A DNA stretch of 64,000 nucleotides from an uncultured Eubacterium sp. (GCA_910586445.1 CAJUHV010000009.1:1-64000), one strand, 5' to 3'; shown: positions 8,878-17,352, numbered from the stretch's first letter. Program-made: numbers and translations. Notes: generated from the letters alone by a model not told the origin.

Positions 8878-9900
8878 ATGAATAATAGTGAATTAGTTTT
8901 TTATGAGGACATCTATTCCGAAATAAAAGAAACTCTCCTGCTGTCGCGCAATCAGGCATACAGTGCGGTCAATTTTGCGATGGTACAAGCCTATTGGCAG
9001 ATTGGGCGCATTATTGTAGAACACGAACAAAATGGCAATGTGCGGGCTGATTACGGAAAATCTGTTCTGCAGGAGTTATCCGGCCGTTTGACCAAGGATT
9101 TTGGTAAAGGTTTTTCTGTGCGGACATTACAGCAAATGAAGAAGTTTTATTTGGTGTTTCCAAATACGAACGCACTGCGTTCGCAATTGACCTGGACGCA
9201 CTATCGTCTCCTGCTGTCAGTGGAAAATGAACGAGCAAGACAGTGGTATATGGACGAGGCTATCGCCTCCGCATGGTCGAGCCGCCAACTGGAGCGGCAA
9301 ATTTCTACCTTATATTATGAGCGGATTCTTGCAAGTAAAGAGCAGACACCTGTAAGGGACGAAGCTGTTGAACTTACTGCTCCATTGTCTGTGGAAAATT
9401 TTATAAAAGACCCGTATGTGCTGGAATTTCTTGATCTGAAAGATTATCCTGCCTTGCGGGAATCTGATTTGGAACAGGCATTAATTGATAAATTACAAGA
9501 ATTTTTGTTGGAACTGGGACGCGGTTTCTGTTTTGTAGCCAGACAGAAGCTGATGCGCTATGAGGACGAGGATTTTTATCTTGATCTCGTGTTTTACCAC
9601 AGCATCTTGAAATGCTATGTGCTGATTGATCTGAAAATTGGGAAATTGACGCATGGTGACATTGGACAGATGGACAGCTACATTCGGATGTTTGATGCGC
9701 TTTACAAAAACGATGATGACAATCCCACTATTGGCATCATCCTGTGTTCTCAGAAGAATGAGGCAATCGTCAAATACTCTGTTTTGAACGATGCCCAGCA
9801 GATTTTTGCTTCACGTTATCGTTTCGCGCTGCCCACCGCCGAAGAATTACAGCAGGAGATTGAAGCCGAACGCAGAAGGATTGAGGAAGAGGGGGGCTGA
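8878..9900 (+). CDS. YhcG/DUF1016 family PD-(D/E)XK nuclease
   Basis: A 340-residue intact protein. The N-terminal half (about 1-150) is the DUF1016 region (YWQIGRIIVEHEQNG, QLTWTHYRLLL). The C-terminal half carries a nuclease-like core with D in FYLDLVFYHS and a DLK in VLIDLKIGKL, followed by GQMDSYIRMFD. Such proteins often lie inside type I restriction loci; their exact job is not settled. Here it sits between a broken hsdM and a broken hsdR, 3 bases before the latter. It is the only member of the locus that still looks functional. Confidence 0.85.
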   Translation: MNNSELVFYEDIYSEIKETLLLSRNQAYSAVNFAMVQAYWQIGRIIVEHEQNGNVRADYGKSVLQELSGRLTKDFGKGFSVRTLQQMKKFYLVFPNTNALRSQLTWTHYRLLLSVENERARQWYMDEAIASAWSSRQLERQISTLYYERILASKEQTPVRDEAVELTAPLSVENFIKDPYVLEFLDLKDYPALRESDLEQALIDKLQEFLLELGRGFCFVARQKLMRYEDEDFYLDLVFYHSILKCYVLIDLKIGKLTHGDIGQMDSYIRMFDALYKNDDDNPTIGIILCSQKNEAIVKYSVLNDAQQIFASRYRFALPTAEELQQEIEAERRRIEEEGG

Positions 9901-9902
9901 GC

Positions 9903-10058
9903 ATGGCATTTACAAATACAAAAGAAAGCGGTCTGGAGGCCCTCAGTGTAAAATGGCTGGTTGAGCAGAACGGCTATGAAGAAGGGAATAACACCGATTA
10001 CCATAAAGAATATGCAATCGATGAGACCCGGCTTTTTCGATTTTTGCAGAATACCTAG
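9903..10058 (+). pseudogene. hsdR: Type I restriction endonuclease, N-terminal stub
   Basis: 51 codons starting MAFTNTKESGLEALSVKWLV and ending DETRLFRFLQNT match the conserved N-terminus of HsdR. The stop codon TAG (10056-10058) is formed by the first bases of the inverted-repeat element inserted there. The motor and nuclease domains (normally about 900 more residues) are gone, so restriction activity should be absent. Confidence 0.75.
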
Positions 10059-10251
10059 AGCGTGTTTGAAAAATGCTTTCTGTGAGATGTGCTTCACACT
10101 TAGTGGAGAATTTATCCCAAATTTATGAGGCATAGCGGGCTATGTTGATTAAATTTGGGATGAATTATCCGCATCATCTTGGACATTAGCAGTCCAAGAA
10201 GCTTGAAGTGGGGAGTGCAGATCACAGGAATGATTTTTCAAACACGCTCTA
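10056..10251 (+). mobile_element. MITE-like element, full copy 1
   Basis: The terminal inverted repeats are TAGAGCGTGTTTGAAAAAT on the left and ATTTTTCAAACACGCTCTA on the right. TA at each end suggests a TA target duplication of the IS630/Tc1-mariner kind. The interior has a perfect 12-bp stem (ATCCCAAATTTA/TAAATTTGGGAT) and a smaller CATAGC/GCTATG stem. It has no coding capacity, about 196 bp. Relative to copy 2 it has an extra 32 bp containing a CTTGGAC/GTCCAAG hairpin. Confidence 0.85.
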
Positions 10252-10484
10252 GCCTACGCAGATGAGCAAACTCTCGAAAAGATTGCACGTTATGTACCGT
10301 CCTTATGCATATAGAAACCTATATGCTCTATTTTTCTGCCATTAAGGAGAAACAATGGGCGACAGCATTCAGACAAATATCACAAGGTGATTAACATCCT
10401 GTTTTTGAAAATAATTTTTATTATTTAAACTATTACATTTCCAATTATGATAAAATATGGTAAAATAAAAAGCAGTGTAGTTAT
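10252..10484 (+). other. Gap with possible coding scraps
   Basis: Right of the element one frame reads AYADEQTLEKIARYVPSLCI then stops; another reads PTQMSKLSKRL, which could continue the hsdR stub (HsdR often has QP.Q at this place). Neither can be assigned with confidence. From 10390 the DNA becomes AT-rich, and TTTCCA with TAAAAT (17-base spacing, about 10437-10465) may be the fructokinase promoter. Confidence 0.35.
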
Positions 10485-10510
10485 CATAAGGCGGAGGAAT
10501 CAGCCTTATG
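10485..10510 (+). promoter_or_regulatory. Inverted repeat in fructokinase leader
   Basis: CATAAGGC and GCCTTATG form a perfect 8-bp palindrome with a 10-base centre containing GGAGGA. It lies between the promoter-like sequence and the real ribosome site (AAGGAGG before ATG 10532). It could be a repressor operator or an RNA hairpin. Confidence 0.4.
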
Positions 10511-10531
10511 TCACGGTGATAAGGAGGCAAT

Positions 10532-11497
10532 ATGAAATCATATGATGTAGTAGCTTTGGGAGAGCTGTTAATTGATTTTACGGAAAACGGGGTAAGCGAA
10601 CAGGGCAATCCGATTATGGAGGCAAATCCGGGAGGTGCACCATGCAATGTGCTGGCACTTCTCAATAATCTGGGGAAAAAGACTGCTTTTATCGGCAAGG
10701 TAGGCAATGACATGTTTGGACAGATGCTTGCAGGGGAAGTAGAAAAAAGCGGTACGGATGTGTCTAATCTGGTATTTGATGATCAGGTGCATACGACACT
10801 GGCATTTGTGCACACAAAGCCGGACGGCGACCGCGACTTTAGTTTTTACAGGAATCCGGGTGCGGATATGATGCTTAAAAAAGAAGAGGTTATGGAAGAG
10901 GTCATAAAAGGCGGCAGGATCTTTCATTTTGGCACGCTGTCTTCTACGCATGAGGGCGTACGTGAGGCAACCAGATTCGCGGTCGATGTGGCAAAGCAAA
11001 ACGGGCTGCTGATCTCGTTTGACCCAAATCTGCGTGAACCGCTCTGGGATTCACTGGACGATGCAAGGCGTGAAATTGAATACGGACTGTCCAAATGCGA
11101 TATCTTGAAGATCTCGGATAACGAAGTGGAATTTATGACAGGCACGACAGATTATGCCAAAGGTGCAGCACAGCTGCAGGAAAAATATCATATACCATTG
11201 ATATTTGTCACCCTGGGCAGAGACGGCAGCAGGGCATATTATAAAGACCTTGCGGTAGAAGTAAAGCCGTTTTTACAGGAAGGGACGATTGAGACAACAG
11301 GCGCAGGAGATACTTTTGAGGGGTGTGCACTGAATTACATATTAGACCATGGGATTGAAAATCTGACAGAAGACAATTTACGTGAACTGCTTACATTTGC
11401 AAATGCAGGCGCGTCGATTATTACAACAAGAAGGGGAGCGCTCAGGGTTATGCCGACGGCGGAAGAAATCAGCCGGTTGGCAGCGCAGAGAAGCTGA
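10532..11497 (+). CDS. Fructokinase, PfkB family
   Basis: A 321-residue cytoplasmic sugar kinase. It has the first PfkB signature (GGAPCNVLALLNNLG, then FIGKVGNDMFG) and the second, TGAGDTFEGCALNYIL near residue 256, whose Asp is the catalytic base. The closest matches by eye are bacterial fructokinases (ScrK) that make fructose-6-phosphate. It lies 160 bp before the amylosucrase-like gene, which releases fructose from sucrose, supporting fructose as substrate. Other PfkB sugars (2-keto-gluconate, ribose) cannot be excluded. Confidence 0.85.
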   Translation: MKSYDVVALGELLIDFTENGVSEQGNPIMEANPGGAPCNVLALLNNLGKKTAFIGKVGNDMFGQMLAGEVEKSGTDVSNLVFDDQVHTTLAFVHTKPDGDRDFSFYRNPGADMMLKKEEVMEEVIKGGRIFHFGTLSSTHEGVREATRFAVDVAKQNGLLISFDPNLREPLWDSLDDARREIEYGLSKCDILKISDNEVEFMTGTTDYAKGAAQLQEKYHIPLIFVTLGRDGSRAYYKDLAVEVKPFLQEGTIETTGAGDTFEGCALNYILDHGIENLTEDNLRELLTFANAGASIITTRRGALRVMPTAEEISRLAAQRS

Positions 11498-11658
11498 TCG
11501 GAAATCAGATCTGCAGTGCAGTAGGAATCGACAGTGTAAGAAGCTGATAAAGATAATAATTGTAATGCATAGCCGGTCATGAATGTCGAATTATTGTGAA
11601 ACGATACAATAATAAACGAATAGAAGAATAGTATATGAAAAAGAAAGGTTGATGGAAA

Positions 11659-13497
11659 ATGTCAGTGACTGAAGAAGTATTTCAAAAAAGGCTGCAAAAG
11701 CACCACGATGAATTAAGGTGGCTCTATATGGAGCTGTATAAAAATAATGATATGTTTGGTGAACTATCCTCACAGCTGTATGAATATTTCATGCAGCGCA
11801 GCCAGAGCCTGAAAGATCTGGATGCGGTTCGCGAGAAAGAGCCGGACTGGTATAAGAAAAATGACATACTCGGCATGATGATGTATATAGATAATTTTGC
11901 CGGAAATCTAAAGGGTGTTGAATCAAAGCTGGATTATCTGAAGGAGTGCCAGGTGAATTACATCCATCTGATGCCGTTTTTAGATACGCCGAAAGGACGT
12001 TCTGACGGAGGCTATGCGGTATCTGATTTCCGTAAGGTGCAGCCGGAGCTTGGTACAATGGAAGATCTGGAAAGCCTTACGCAGTCCTGTCATGAAAAAG
12101 GCATAAATGTCTGTATGGATTTTGTTATGAACCATACTTCTGAAGACCATGAATGGGCTGTCCGTGCGCGGCGCGGCGAAGGGGAGTATATGGGCCGCTA
12201 CTTCTTTTATGACAACTATTCCATACCTGCAGAGTATGAAAAGACGGTTCCGCAGGTGTTTCCGACGACTGCGCCGGGCAATTTTACCTGGCTGCAGGAG
12301 GCTGGCCATTTTGTTATGACGACGTTTTATCCATATCAGTGGGATCTGAATTACCAGAATCCGAGAGTATTTAACGAGATGGTTTATAATTTCCTGTATC
12401 TGGCAAATAAGGGGATCGACGTAATGCGTATCGATGCTGTCCCTTATATATGGAAGGAACTGGGGACAGACTGCCGGAATCTGCCGCAGGTGCATACAAT
12501 TGTGCGCATGATGCGCATGATCTGTGAGATTGTATGTCCAGGCGTGCTGCTGCTTGGCGAAGTCGTAATGGAGCCGGAAAAGGTAGTGCCGTATTTTGGT
12601 ACAGTTGATAAGCCGGAATGCCATATGCTCTATAATGTAACTACGATGGCTACGACCTGGCACAGTGTTGCAACAAGAGATGTGCGCCTGTTAAAGCTGC
12701 AGATGGAGATTGTGAGCAGGCTGCCAAAGGAATATGTATTTTTAAATTATCTAAGGTGTCATGATGATATCGGCTGGGGGCTTGATTACGTATGGCTGAT
12801 GCAGTTTGGGATCGGAGAGGTCAGCCACAAAAAATATCTGAATGATTTTCTGACCGGCCAGATTCCGGATTCTTTTGCGAGAGGTGAATTGTATAATTCA
12901 GATCCGACCTCCGGGGATGCAAGGCTGTGCGGAACGACCGCTTCTTTGTGCGGTATTGAAAAGGCTGCTTATGAAGGAAATGAGGCTGCATTGGAGCAGG
13001 CAGTAAAACTGGATCTGATGCTGCATGCATATATGCTGACACAGTCCGGCATTCCGGTGATCTACAGCGGGGATGAGGTCGGCCAGCAGAACGATTATTC
13101 GTATCACAATGAGCCGGACCGCTGGGGAGATTCCAGATATCTGCACCGCGGCAAATTCCAGTGGGATCTGGCAGGCAGGCGTGCAGACAAAGGGAGCGTG
13201 CAGGAAAAACTCTTTACAGGTATCAACCAGCTGGAAAATATCCGAAAGAGCCATACGGTATTTGATACAAACGCTGATGTATGGGTATTTGATACATGGG
13301 ATGATGCTGTGCTTGGTATTGTACGGGCGCACGGAAATGAAAAACTGGCTGCATTGTTTAACTTCAGCGAATTTAATAAGACAGTTCATTTAGACGAGGA
13401 CGGCGGCAGATATACAGATCTGATTTCCGGCAGGAAAGTAGAAGGCGCAGAGCTGGATATGCCTGGATACGGAGTGAACTGGCTGCTGAAAAAATAG
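11659..13497 (+). CDS. Amylosucrase-like GH13 enzyme
   Basis: 612 residues with the amylosucrase (GH13_4) layout: an N-terminal helical region (RWLYMELYKNNDMFG), a (beta/alpha)8 barrel with SDGGYAVSDFRKV and DFVMNHTSEDHEWA, and a C-terminal beta domain. Catalytic residues read as nucleophile D259 (VMRIDAVPYIWK), acid/base E301 (LLLGEVV) and H368-D369 (CHDDIGW). Amylosucrases split sucrose into fructose and transfer glucose to a growing alpha-glucan; relatives mainly hydrolyse sucrose. No signal peptide is seen, so it acts in the cytosol. With the fructokinase upstream it would use sucrose without phosphorylating it first. Polymerase versus hydrolase activity cannot be told from sequence alone. 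Confidence 0.85.
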   Translation: MSVTEEVFQKRLQKHHDELRWLYMELYKNNDMFGELSSQLYEYFMQRSQSLKDLDAVREKEPDWYKKNDILGMMMYIDNFAGNLKGVESKLDYLKECQVNYIHLMPFLDTPKGRSDGGYAVSDFRKVQPELGTMEDLESLTQSCHEKGINVCMDFVMNHTSEDHEWAVRARRGEGEYMGRYFFYDNYSIPAEYEKTVPQVFPTTAPGNFTWLQEAGHFVMTTFYPYQWDLNYQNPRVFNEMVYNFLYLANKGIDVMRIDAVPYIWKELGTDCRNLPQVHTIVRMMRMICEIVCPGVLLLGEVVMEPEKVVPYFGTVDKPECHMLYNVTTMATTWHSVATRDVRLLKLQMEIVSRLPKEYVFLNYLRCHDDIGWGLDYVWLMQFGIGEVSHKKYLNDFLTGQIPDSFARGELYNSDPTSGDARLCGTTASLCGIEKAAYEGNEAALEQAVKLDLMLHAYMLTQSGIPVIYSGDEVGQQNDYSYHNEPDRWGDSRYLHRGKFQWDLAGRRADKGSVQEKLFTGINQLENIRKSHTVFDTNADVWVFDTWDDAVLGIVRAHGNEKLAALFNFSEFNKTVHLDEDGGRYTDLISGRKVEGAELDMPGYGVNWLLKK

Positions 13498-13525
13498 CGG
13501 AGAAACATTTCAAAATAGGTATCGT

Positions 13526-13632
13526 AAAAAGGGGCTGTTGCACTAAGCAAAACATATACAAGATATAGTATAGAAGAATGATTTATACTAACTATATCTT
13601 GTATCATTTTTCTTAATGCGACAGCCCCTTTT
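13526..13632 (+). mobile_element. MITE-like inverted-repeat element, second family
   Basis: AAAAGGGGCTGTTGCACTAA at the left and its imperfect complement (TTAATGCGACAGCCCCTTTT) at the right enclose a second near-palindrome (ACAAGATATAGT...ACTATATCTTGT). The ends resemble those of IS1182-like insertion sequences, so it may be a non-autonomous derivative. Placed just after the amylosucrase gene, the folded RNA could also stop transcription. Bases 13633-13701 show nothing. Confidence 0.6.
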
Positions 13633-13701
13633 GTCTGGATAAAGCAGAGAGAAGCAAAAACTCACTCGGTCAACGCATCCTGCTGTATCATGCCCTGATA
13701 G

Positions 13702-13756
13702 ATTATCCGCAAAGTGGGGGAGCAGATCGCGGGAATGATTTTTAAGACACGCTCTA
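13702..13756 (+). repeat. Truncated MITE-like repeat, right end only
   Basis: Bases 13702-13756 match the last 55 or so bases of the full elements (ATTATCCGCAAAGTGGGG then AATGATTTTTAAGACACGCT). It shares its terminal TA with the next, complete copy, so the two lie head to tail. Confidence 0.75.
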
Positions 13757-13918
13757 GAGCGTGTTTGAAAAATGCTTTCTGTGAGATGTGCTTCACACTT
13801 AGTGGAGAATTTATCCCAAATTTATGAGGCATAGCGGGCTATGTTGATTAAATTTGGGATGAATTATCCGCAAAGTGGGGAGTGCAGATCACAGGAATGA
13901 TTTTTAAGACACGCTCTA
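13755..13918 (+). mobile_element. MITE-like element, full copy 2
   Basis: A 164-bp copy bounded by TA: left end TAGAGCGTGTTTGAAAAAT, right end ATTTTTAAGACACGCTCTA. The first 120 bases are identical to copy 1 apart from the missing 32-bp hairpin insert. It contains the same 12-bp ATCCCAAATTTA/TAAATTTGGGAT stem. No coding capacity. Confidence 0.85.
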
Positions 13919-13922
13919 GAGT

Positions 13923-13978
13923 TGTAAGAAATATGTAAGATTTTCCACTTCACTTTTGTAAGGATTTATGAGTAAGAT
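13923..13978 (+). promoter_or_regulatory. Response-regulator boxes and promoter of the VanR-like gene
   Basis: TGTAAG occurs at 13923, 13934 and 13957 (spacings 11 and 23). A TAAGAT -10 hexamer lies at 13973-13978 with only a weak -35 (TCACTT), fitting an activator-dependent promoter. The same arrangement is repeated at 14782-14837, which argues that it is functional. Autoregulation is inferred. Confidence 0.6.
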
Positions 13979-14007
13979 TAAGGCAGGCGAAAAGGAGAAT
14001 ACAGTTC

Positions 14008-14715
14008 ATGAAAAATGCAAATATACTTGTAGTAGATGATGACAGGGAGATTGTCAGGGCGATCGCTATACTGCTGGAGCAGGAAGGCTATCGGGTGTTA
14101 AAGGCGTATGATGGAATGCAGGCTCTTGACCTGCTGGCAGCGGAGCAGATCCAGCTGGTGCTGATGGATGTGATGATGCCGAAGCTCGACGGGCTTTCCG
14201 CTGTAATGAAGATCCGGGAGAGGCAGAATATACCGATTATTGTACTCAGTGCCAAAAGCGAGGAAACAGACAAAGTACTCGGGCTTTCCATGGGCGCGGA
14301 TGACTATGTTGCAAAGCCTTATAATCCACGGGAGCTGGCGGCAAGGGTAAAAAGCCAGCTGCGGCGCTATACAAGCCTTGGGGATATCAATGCAAGCCCG
14401 CAGGCCGGAGAAATACGAAATGGAAGGCTTGTATACCGCTCAAAAGAACGGGTGCTGTATGCAGACGGTGAGCCGGTGCGCCTGACGGCGACCGAGACGA
14501 AGATCATCGACCTTTTTATGCGCAATCCCGGCCGGATTTTTCCTGCCGAAGAAATTTACCGCCGTGTGTGGGAGGAGGAATGCTTTGCATCAGACAATAC
14601 CGTCATGGTGCATATCCGGCGCATTCGTGAAAAAATCGAGCTGAATCCAAAGGAACCGGAATATTTAAAGGTGGTGTGGGGAATTGGATACAAAATTGAA
14701 AAAAGGGAGAACTAA
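14008..14715 (+). CDS. OmpR-family response regulator, VanR-like
   Basis: 235 residues: a receiver domain with acidic D10-D12, phospho-acceptor D54 (LVLMDVMMPKLDG) and K in YVAKPYNPRE, then a winged-helix DNA-binding domain ending VVWGIGYKIEKREN. The partner is almost certainly the large kinase at 14896. Unusually the two are not one simple operon: a terminator and a second copy of the promoter lie between them. Confidence 0.9.
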   Translation: MKNANILVVDDDREIVRAIAILLEQEGYRVLKAYDGMQALDLLAAEQIQLVLMDVMMPKLDGLSAVMKIRERQNIPIIVLSAKSEETDKVLGLSMGADDYVAKPYNPRELAARVKSQLRRYTSLGDINASPQAGEIRNGRLVYRSKERVLYADGEPVRLTATETKIIDLFMRNPGRIFPAEEIYRRVWEEECFASDNTVMVHIRRIREKIELNPKEPEYLKVVWGIGYKIEKREN

Positions 14716-14719
14716 AGCG

Positions 14720-14752
14720 ATCCTTGTGCCGTTTATGGCACAGGGATTTTTA
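14720..14752 (+). terminator. Intrinsic terminator after VanR-like gene
   Basis: ATCCTTGTGCC, a 6-base loop, GGCACAGGGAT and a T-run (TTTTTA). It starts 5 bases after the stop codon. Confidence 0.85.
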
Positions 14753-14781
14753 TAGTACAGAAAGCGGGATAAAATATATAA

Positions 14782-14837
14782 TGTAAGAAATATGTAAGGT
14801 TTACCCGTGCATTTTTGTAAGGATTCTCAGATAACAT
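14782..14837 (+). promoter_or_regulatory. Duplicated promoter for the sensor kinase
   Basis: TGTAAG boxes at 14782, 14793 and 14816 and a TAACAT -10 at 14832 repeat the spacing (11, 23, 16) seen before the regulator gene at 13923-13978. The kinase gene therefore seems to have its own copy of the regulator's promoter, probably bound by the same regulator. Confidence 0.6.
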
Positions 14838-14850
14838 TAACACAGGCTCA

Positions 14851-14920
14851 AGCTGAATCCAAAGGAGCCGGAATATTGAAAGGTGGTGTAGGAAAATGGA
14901 TACAAAATTGAAAAAAAGGA
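14851..14920 (+). repeat. Fossil copy of the regulator gene's 3' end
   Basis: About 70 bp here match 14639-14708, the last codons of the regulator gene, with roughly ten differences and broken reading frame (a TGA and small indels). Together with the duplicated promoter just before it, this looks like what remains of a second regulator gene after an internal deletion. The kinase's first nine codons are inside this copy, read in another frame. Confidence 0.75.
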
Positions 14921-17352
14921 AACTGATTGTCAGCTTCGCAGTATTTTTCCTGAGTGTCAGCCTGATTTTGGCAAACGGGGCTGTGCTGCTCAACCGGCTG
15001 GTGTCCATGGACAATGGGGAGGAAACTGGATTGTCCCGGCTGATGGAACAGGATTACCAGAATACGGGGGAATTCAGGCGTTTTATTCAAGGGCGTCTGT
15101 CGGATTTTATCGCAATGGCCTGTGGCGGTAAAATCGGCACGTATTTTGATGCGGGCGGCTATTGGGAGACAGTGTCCGGTGTCAGAATCGGCAGCTATTC
15201 AGATGAGCTTTACTGGCAGAATATTGAGCTGGAGGAAAAATCCGCAAATAACACGGCAAATTCTTCGCAGCCGGAAGGCAGCTCAGGGGGCGGTACGTCG
15301 GACGAGCGCAAAAAGCGTGAAGAGCAGTATGCAGCTGAGGCAGAGGCATATCATGAAGCGATCCGGGAAAATAAAAACATGCTCTACCGCATATCCAATG
15401 CAGGCCGTCAGGTTTATTCTAATATGGATGAGACCGGCTGGGACAAAAGTAATAAGACGCTGCCGGACGGGTATAATTTCCTGCTGATTTTCAGCCAGGG
15501 CAGGGTATCTATCGTGAAAGACGGGGTAGAGCAGGAGATCTATGGTGACGGCTATTACCGCAGCGGGGAGCAGTGGTATGTGCCGGGATATAAAAATTTT
15601 GCCGCTGATAAAGGGATGGAAAATGTAGAGGTCATAATTTTAGCAGCGCAAAATCCCGTGCCTTATTCCCATGTTAAGTATGGACAGGGAGGCTATCGGC
15701 AGACGGAAAACAGGCTGTATTATATTGCAGAAGATGTCAGGTACCAGTATGAGGCAGTGCGCCGCAGCCTGGCCGGACTTTTGGCAGGCGTACTGCTGGC
15801 GGCGGTTTCGATTCTGCTTCGAAAGCACAAGAAAGCGGCAGATGAAGCATTCGCCCGGTTTACGGGCAGGATCTGGATAGAGGCCAAATGTGTGATCCTG
15901 CTTTTAGTGCTCATGTATACAGGTGCAGCAGGGTATGCACAGGTAAGCCAGGCAGTGATCGGCACTGCGGAGGTATCTGAGGATATAGCTGCGCAGGATC
16001 AGTCAGCGGCAGGCAGGTGGTATACGCAGGGCTCGGCAGACGTAATAGCAAACGAAGCATCAGAGGCAGTGCCGGATGAAGCTGCAGCATTTGAAGAGCA
16101 GGCAGTGCAGTGGGGGACGGAAAATCTTACATGGAGCCTGCCAAGGCTGAATCTTTATGTCCTGTTAGAGCAGACCGCGTTAAATACGGGCAGCTTTTTG
16201 GTTATTTTTTGGATACTTTATCTTATCGTAAATGATATACGTAAAAACAAGGGCCGTTTTGGAGACGGGCTGATCCGCAGGATCTGGCAGAAGGCTGAGA
16301 CAGACAGCTTAAAGCAGCCGTTTGCGGTACAGCAGGTGCGCAGCTATCTGTTTTTTGGAGCGGCAGCTGCGGCAGCCGTCTGTGCTATGCTGTTATTGTC
16401 GGTGCTTTACGGCAGGCGTTTTTTAAATCTGGCAGAACTGGTTTTTTGGATGATCGTTATACTGGCGGTATTTCTGCTGCTGCTGCTGCGGTGCCTGAGC
16501 GTACAGAAGAAAAAAGCGCAGGAGCTTGACCTTGTGGCAGATTATATACTGGCAGTACAGGGCGGCGATTATACGCCTAAGGAGGATCTGGCAGAGGATT
16601 CCGGCTTTAAGCAGCTGTTTGACAGCCTGCACAAGATCCGGCAGGGGATGGAGACGGCGGTAGACCAGCAGCTGAAAAGCGAGCGCATGAAAGTGGAGCT
16701 GGTGGCAAATGTCTCCCATGACTTAAAGACGCCGCTGACATCGATTATCAGCTATATCGCATTTTTAAAGCAGGAAGATGGACTGCCGGAGCATGTGCGG
16801 GATTATATCCGCATTCTGGACGAAAAGGCAGGCAGGCTGAATGCCATAGTACAGGATGTGTTTGCGGTAAGCAAGGCAGCCAGCGGGCAGCTGCCGATCG
16901 AGCTGGAGAGGCTGGACTTTGGCAAACTGCTGCGCCAGACGCTTGCGGATATGCTGGAGCAGATCCAGGCAGCGCCGGTGACAATCAAGGCGGACATAGC
17001 AGCAGAAGAAGTCCATATTATAGCAGATGGCAGCCGTATGTACCGGGTGTTTCAAAATCTGATCCAGAATGCGCTCAAATATTCACTGGAAGGCTCCCGC
17101 ATATTTATAGACTTAAAGCAGGATGGGGCATATGCGGCGGCAAGCATAAAAAATATTTCACGAAAGGAGCTGGCAAAGGGCACCGATTTCACGCAGCGGT
17201 TTCTGCGCGGAGACGAGAGCCGTACGGACGGCGGCGCAGGACTCGGCCTTTCCATAGCAAAGAGCTTTACAGAAGCATGCGGCGGGGAATTCCAGCTGGA
17301 GGCGGACGCAGATCTGTTCAGCGTGACGATAAGATTTAAGCAGGATATATAA
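14896..17352 (+). CDS. Large membrane sensor histidine kinase
   Basis: 818 residues. Segments: a membrane helix at about 10-30; a large outer domain (about 35-295) with a Ser/Gly-rich patch; membrane helices near 298-315 and 335-355; a second, shorter outer region (about 356-420); further helices near 425-445, 490-510 and 515-535; then HisKA with H608 in NVSHDLKTPLTSI, N-box IQNALKYS and GGAGLGLSIAKSF. The start lies inside the fossil regulator tail, so the N-terminal MDTKLKKRK is derived from an out-of-frame GYKIEKR codon run. Ligand unknown; partner is the regulator at 14008. Confidence 0.85.
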   Translation: MDTKLKKRKLIVSFAVFFLSVSLILANGAVLLNRLVSMDNGEETGLSRLMEQDYQNTGEFRRFIQGRLSDFIAMACGGKIGTYFDAGGYWETVSGVRIGSYSDELYWQNIELEEKSANNTANSSQPEGSSGGGTSDERKKREEQYAAEAEAYHEAIRENKNMLYRISNAGRQVYSNMDETGWDKSNKTLPDGYNFLLIFSQGRVSIVKDGVEQEIYGDGYYRSGEQWYVPGYKNFAADKGMENVEVIILAAQNPVPYSHVKYGQGGYRQTENRLYYIAEDVRYQYEAVRRSLAGLLAGVLLAAVSILLRKHKKAADEAFARFTGRIWIEAKCVILLLVLMYTGAAGYAQVSQAVIGTAEVSEDIAAQDQSAAGRWYTQGSADVIANEASEAVPDEAAAFEEQAVQWGTENLTWSLPRLNLYVLLEQTALNTGSFLVIFWILYLIVNDIRKNKGRFGDGLIRRIWQKAETDSLKQPFAVQQVRSYLFFGAAAAAAVCAMLLLSVLYGRRFLNLAELVFWMIVILAVFLLLLLRCLSVQKKKAQELDLVADYILAVQGGDYTPKEDLAEDSGFKQLFDSLHKIRQGMETAVDQQLKSERMKVELVANVSHDLKTPLTSIISYIAFLKQEDGLPEHVRDYIRILDEKAGRLNAIVQDVFAVSKAASGQLPIELERLDFGKLLRQTLADMLEQIQAAPVTIKADIAAEEVHIIADGSRMYRVFQNLIQNALKYSLEGSRIFIDLKQDGAYAAASIKNISRKELAKGTDFTQRFLRGDESRTDGGAGLGLSIAKSFTEACGGEFQLEADADLFSVTIRFKQDI

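Noticed and set aside
11980..12663. 227-residue minus-strand frame
   Set aside because: Lies wholly inside the amylosucrase-like gene, which has clear catalytic motifs in the other direction.
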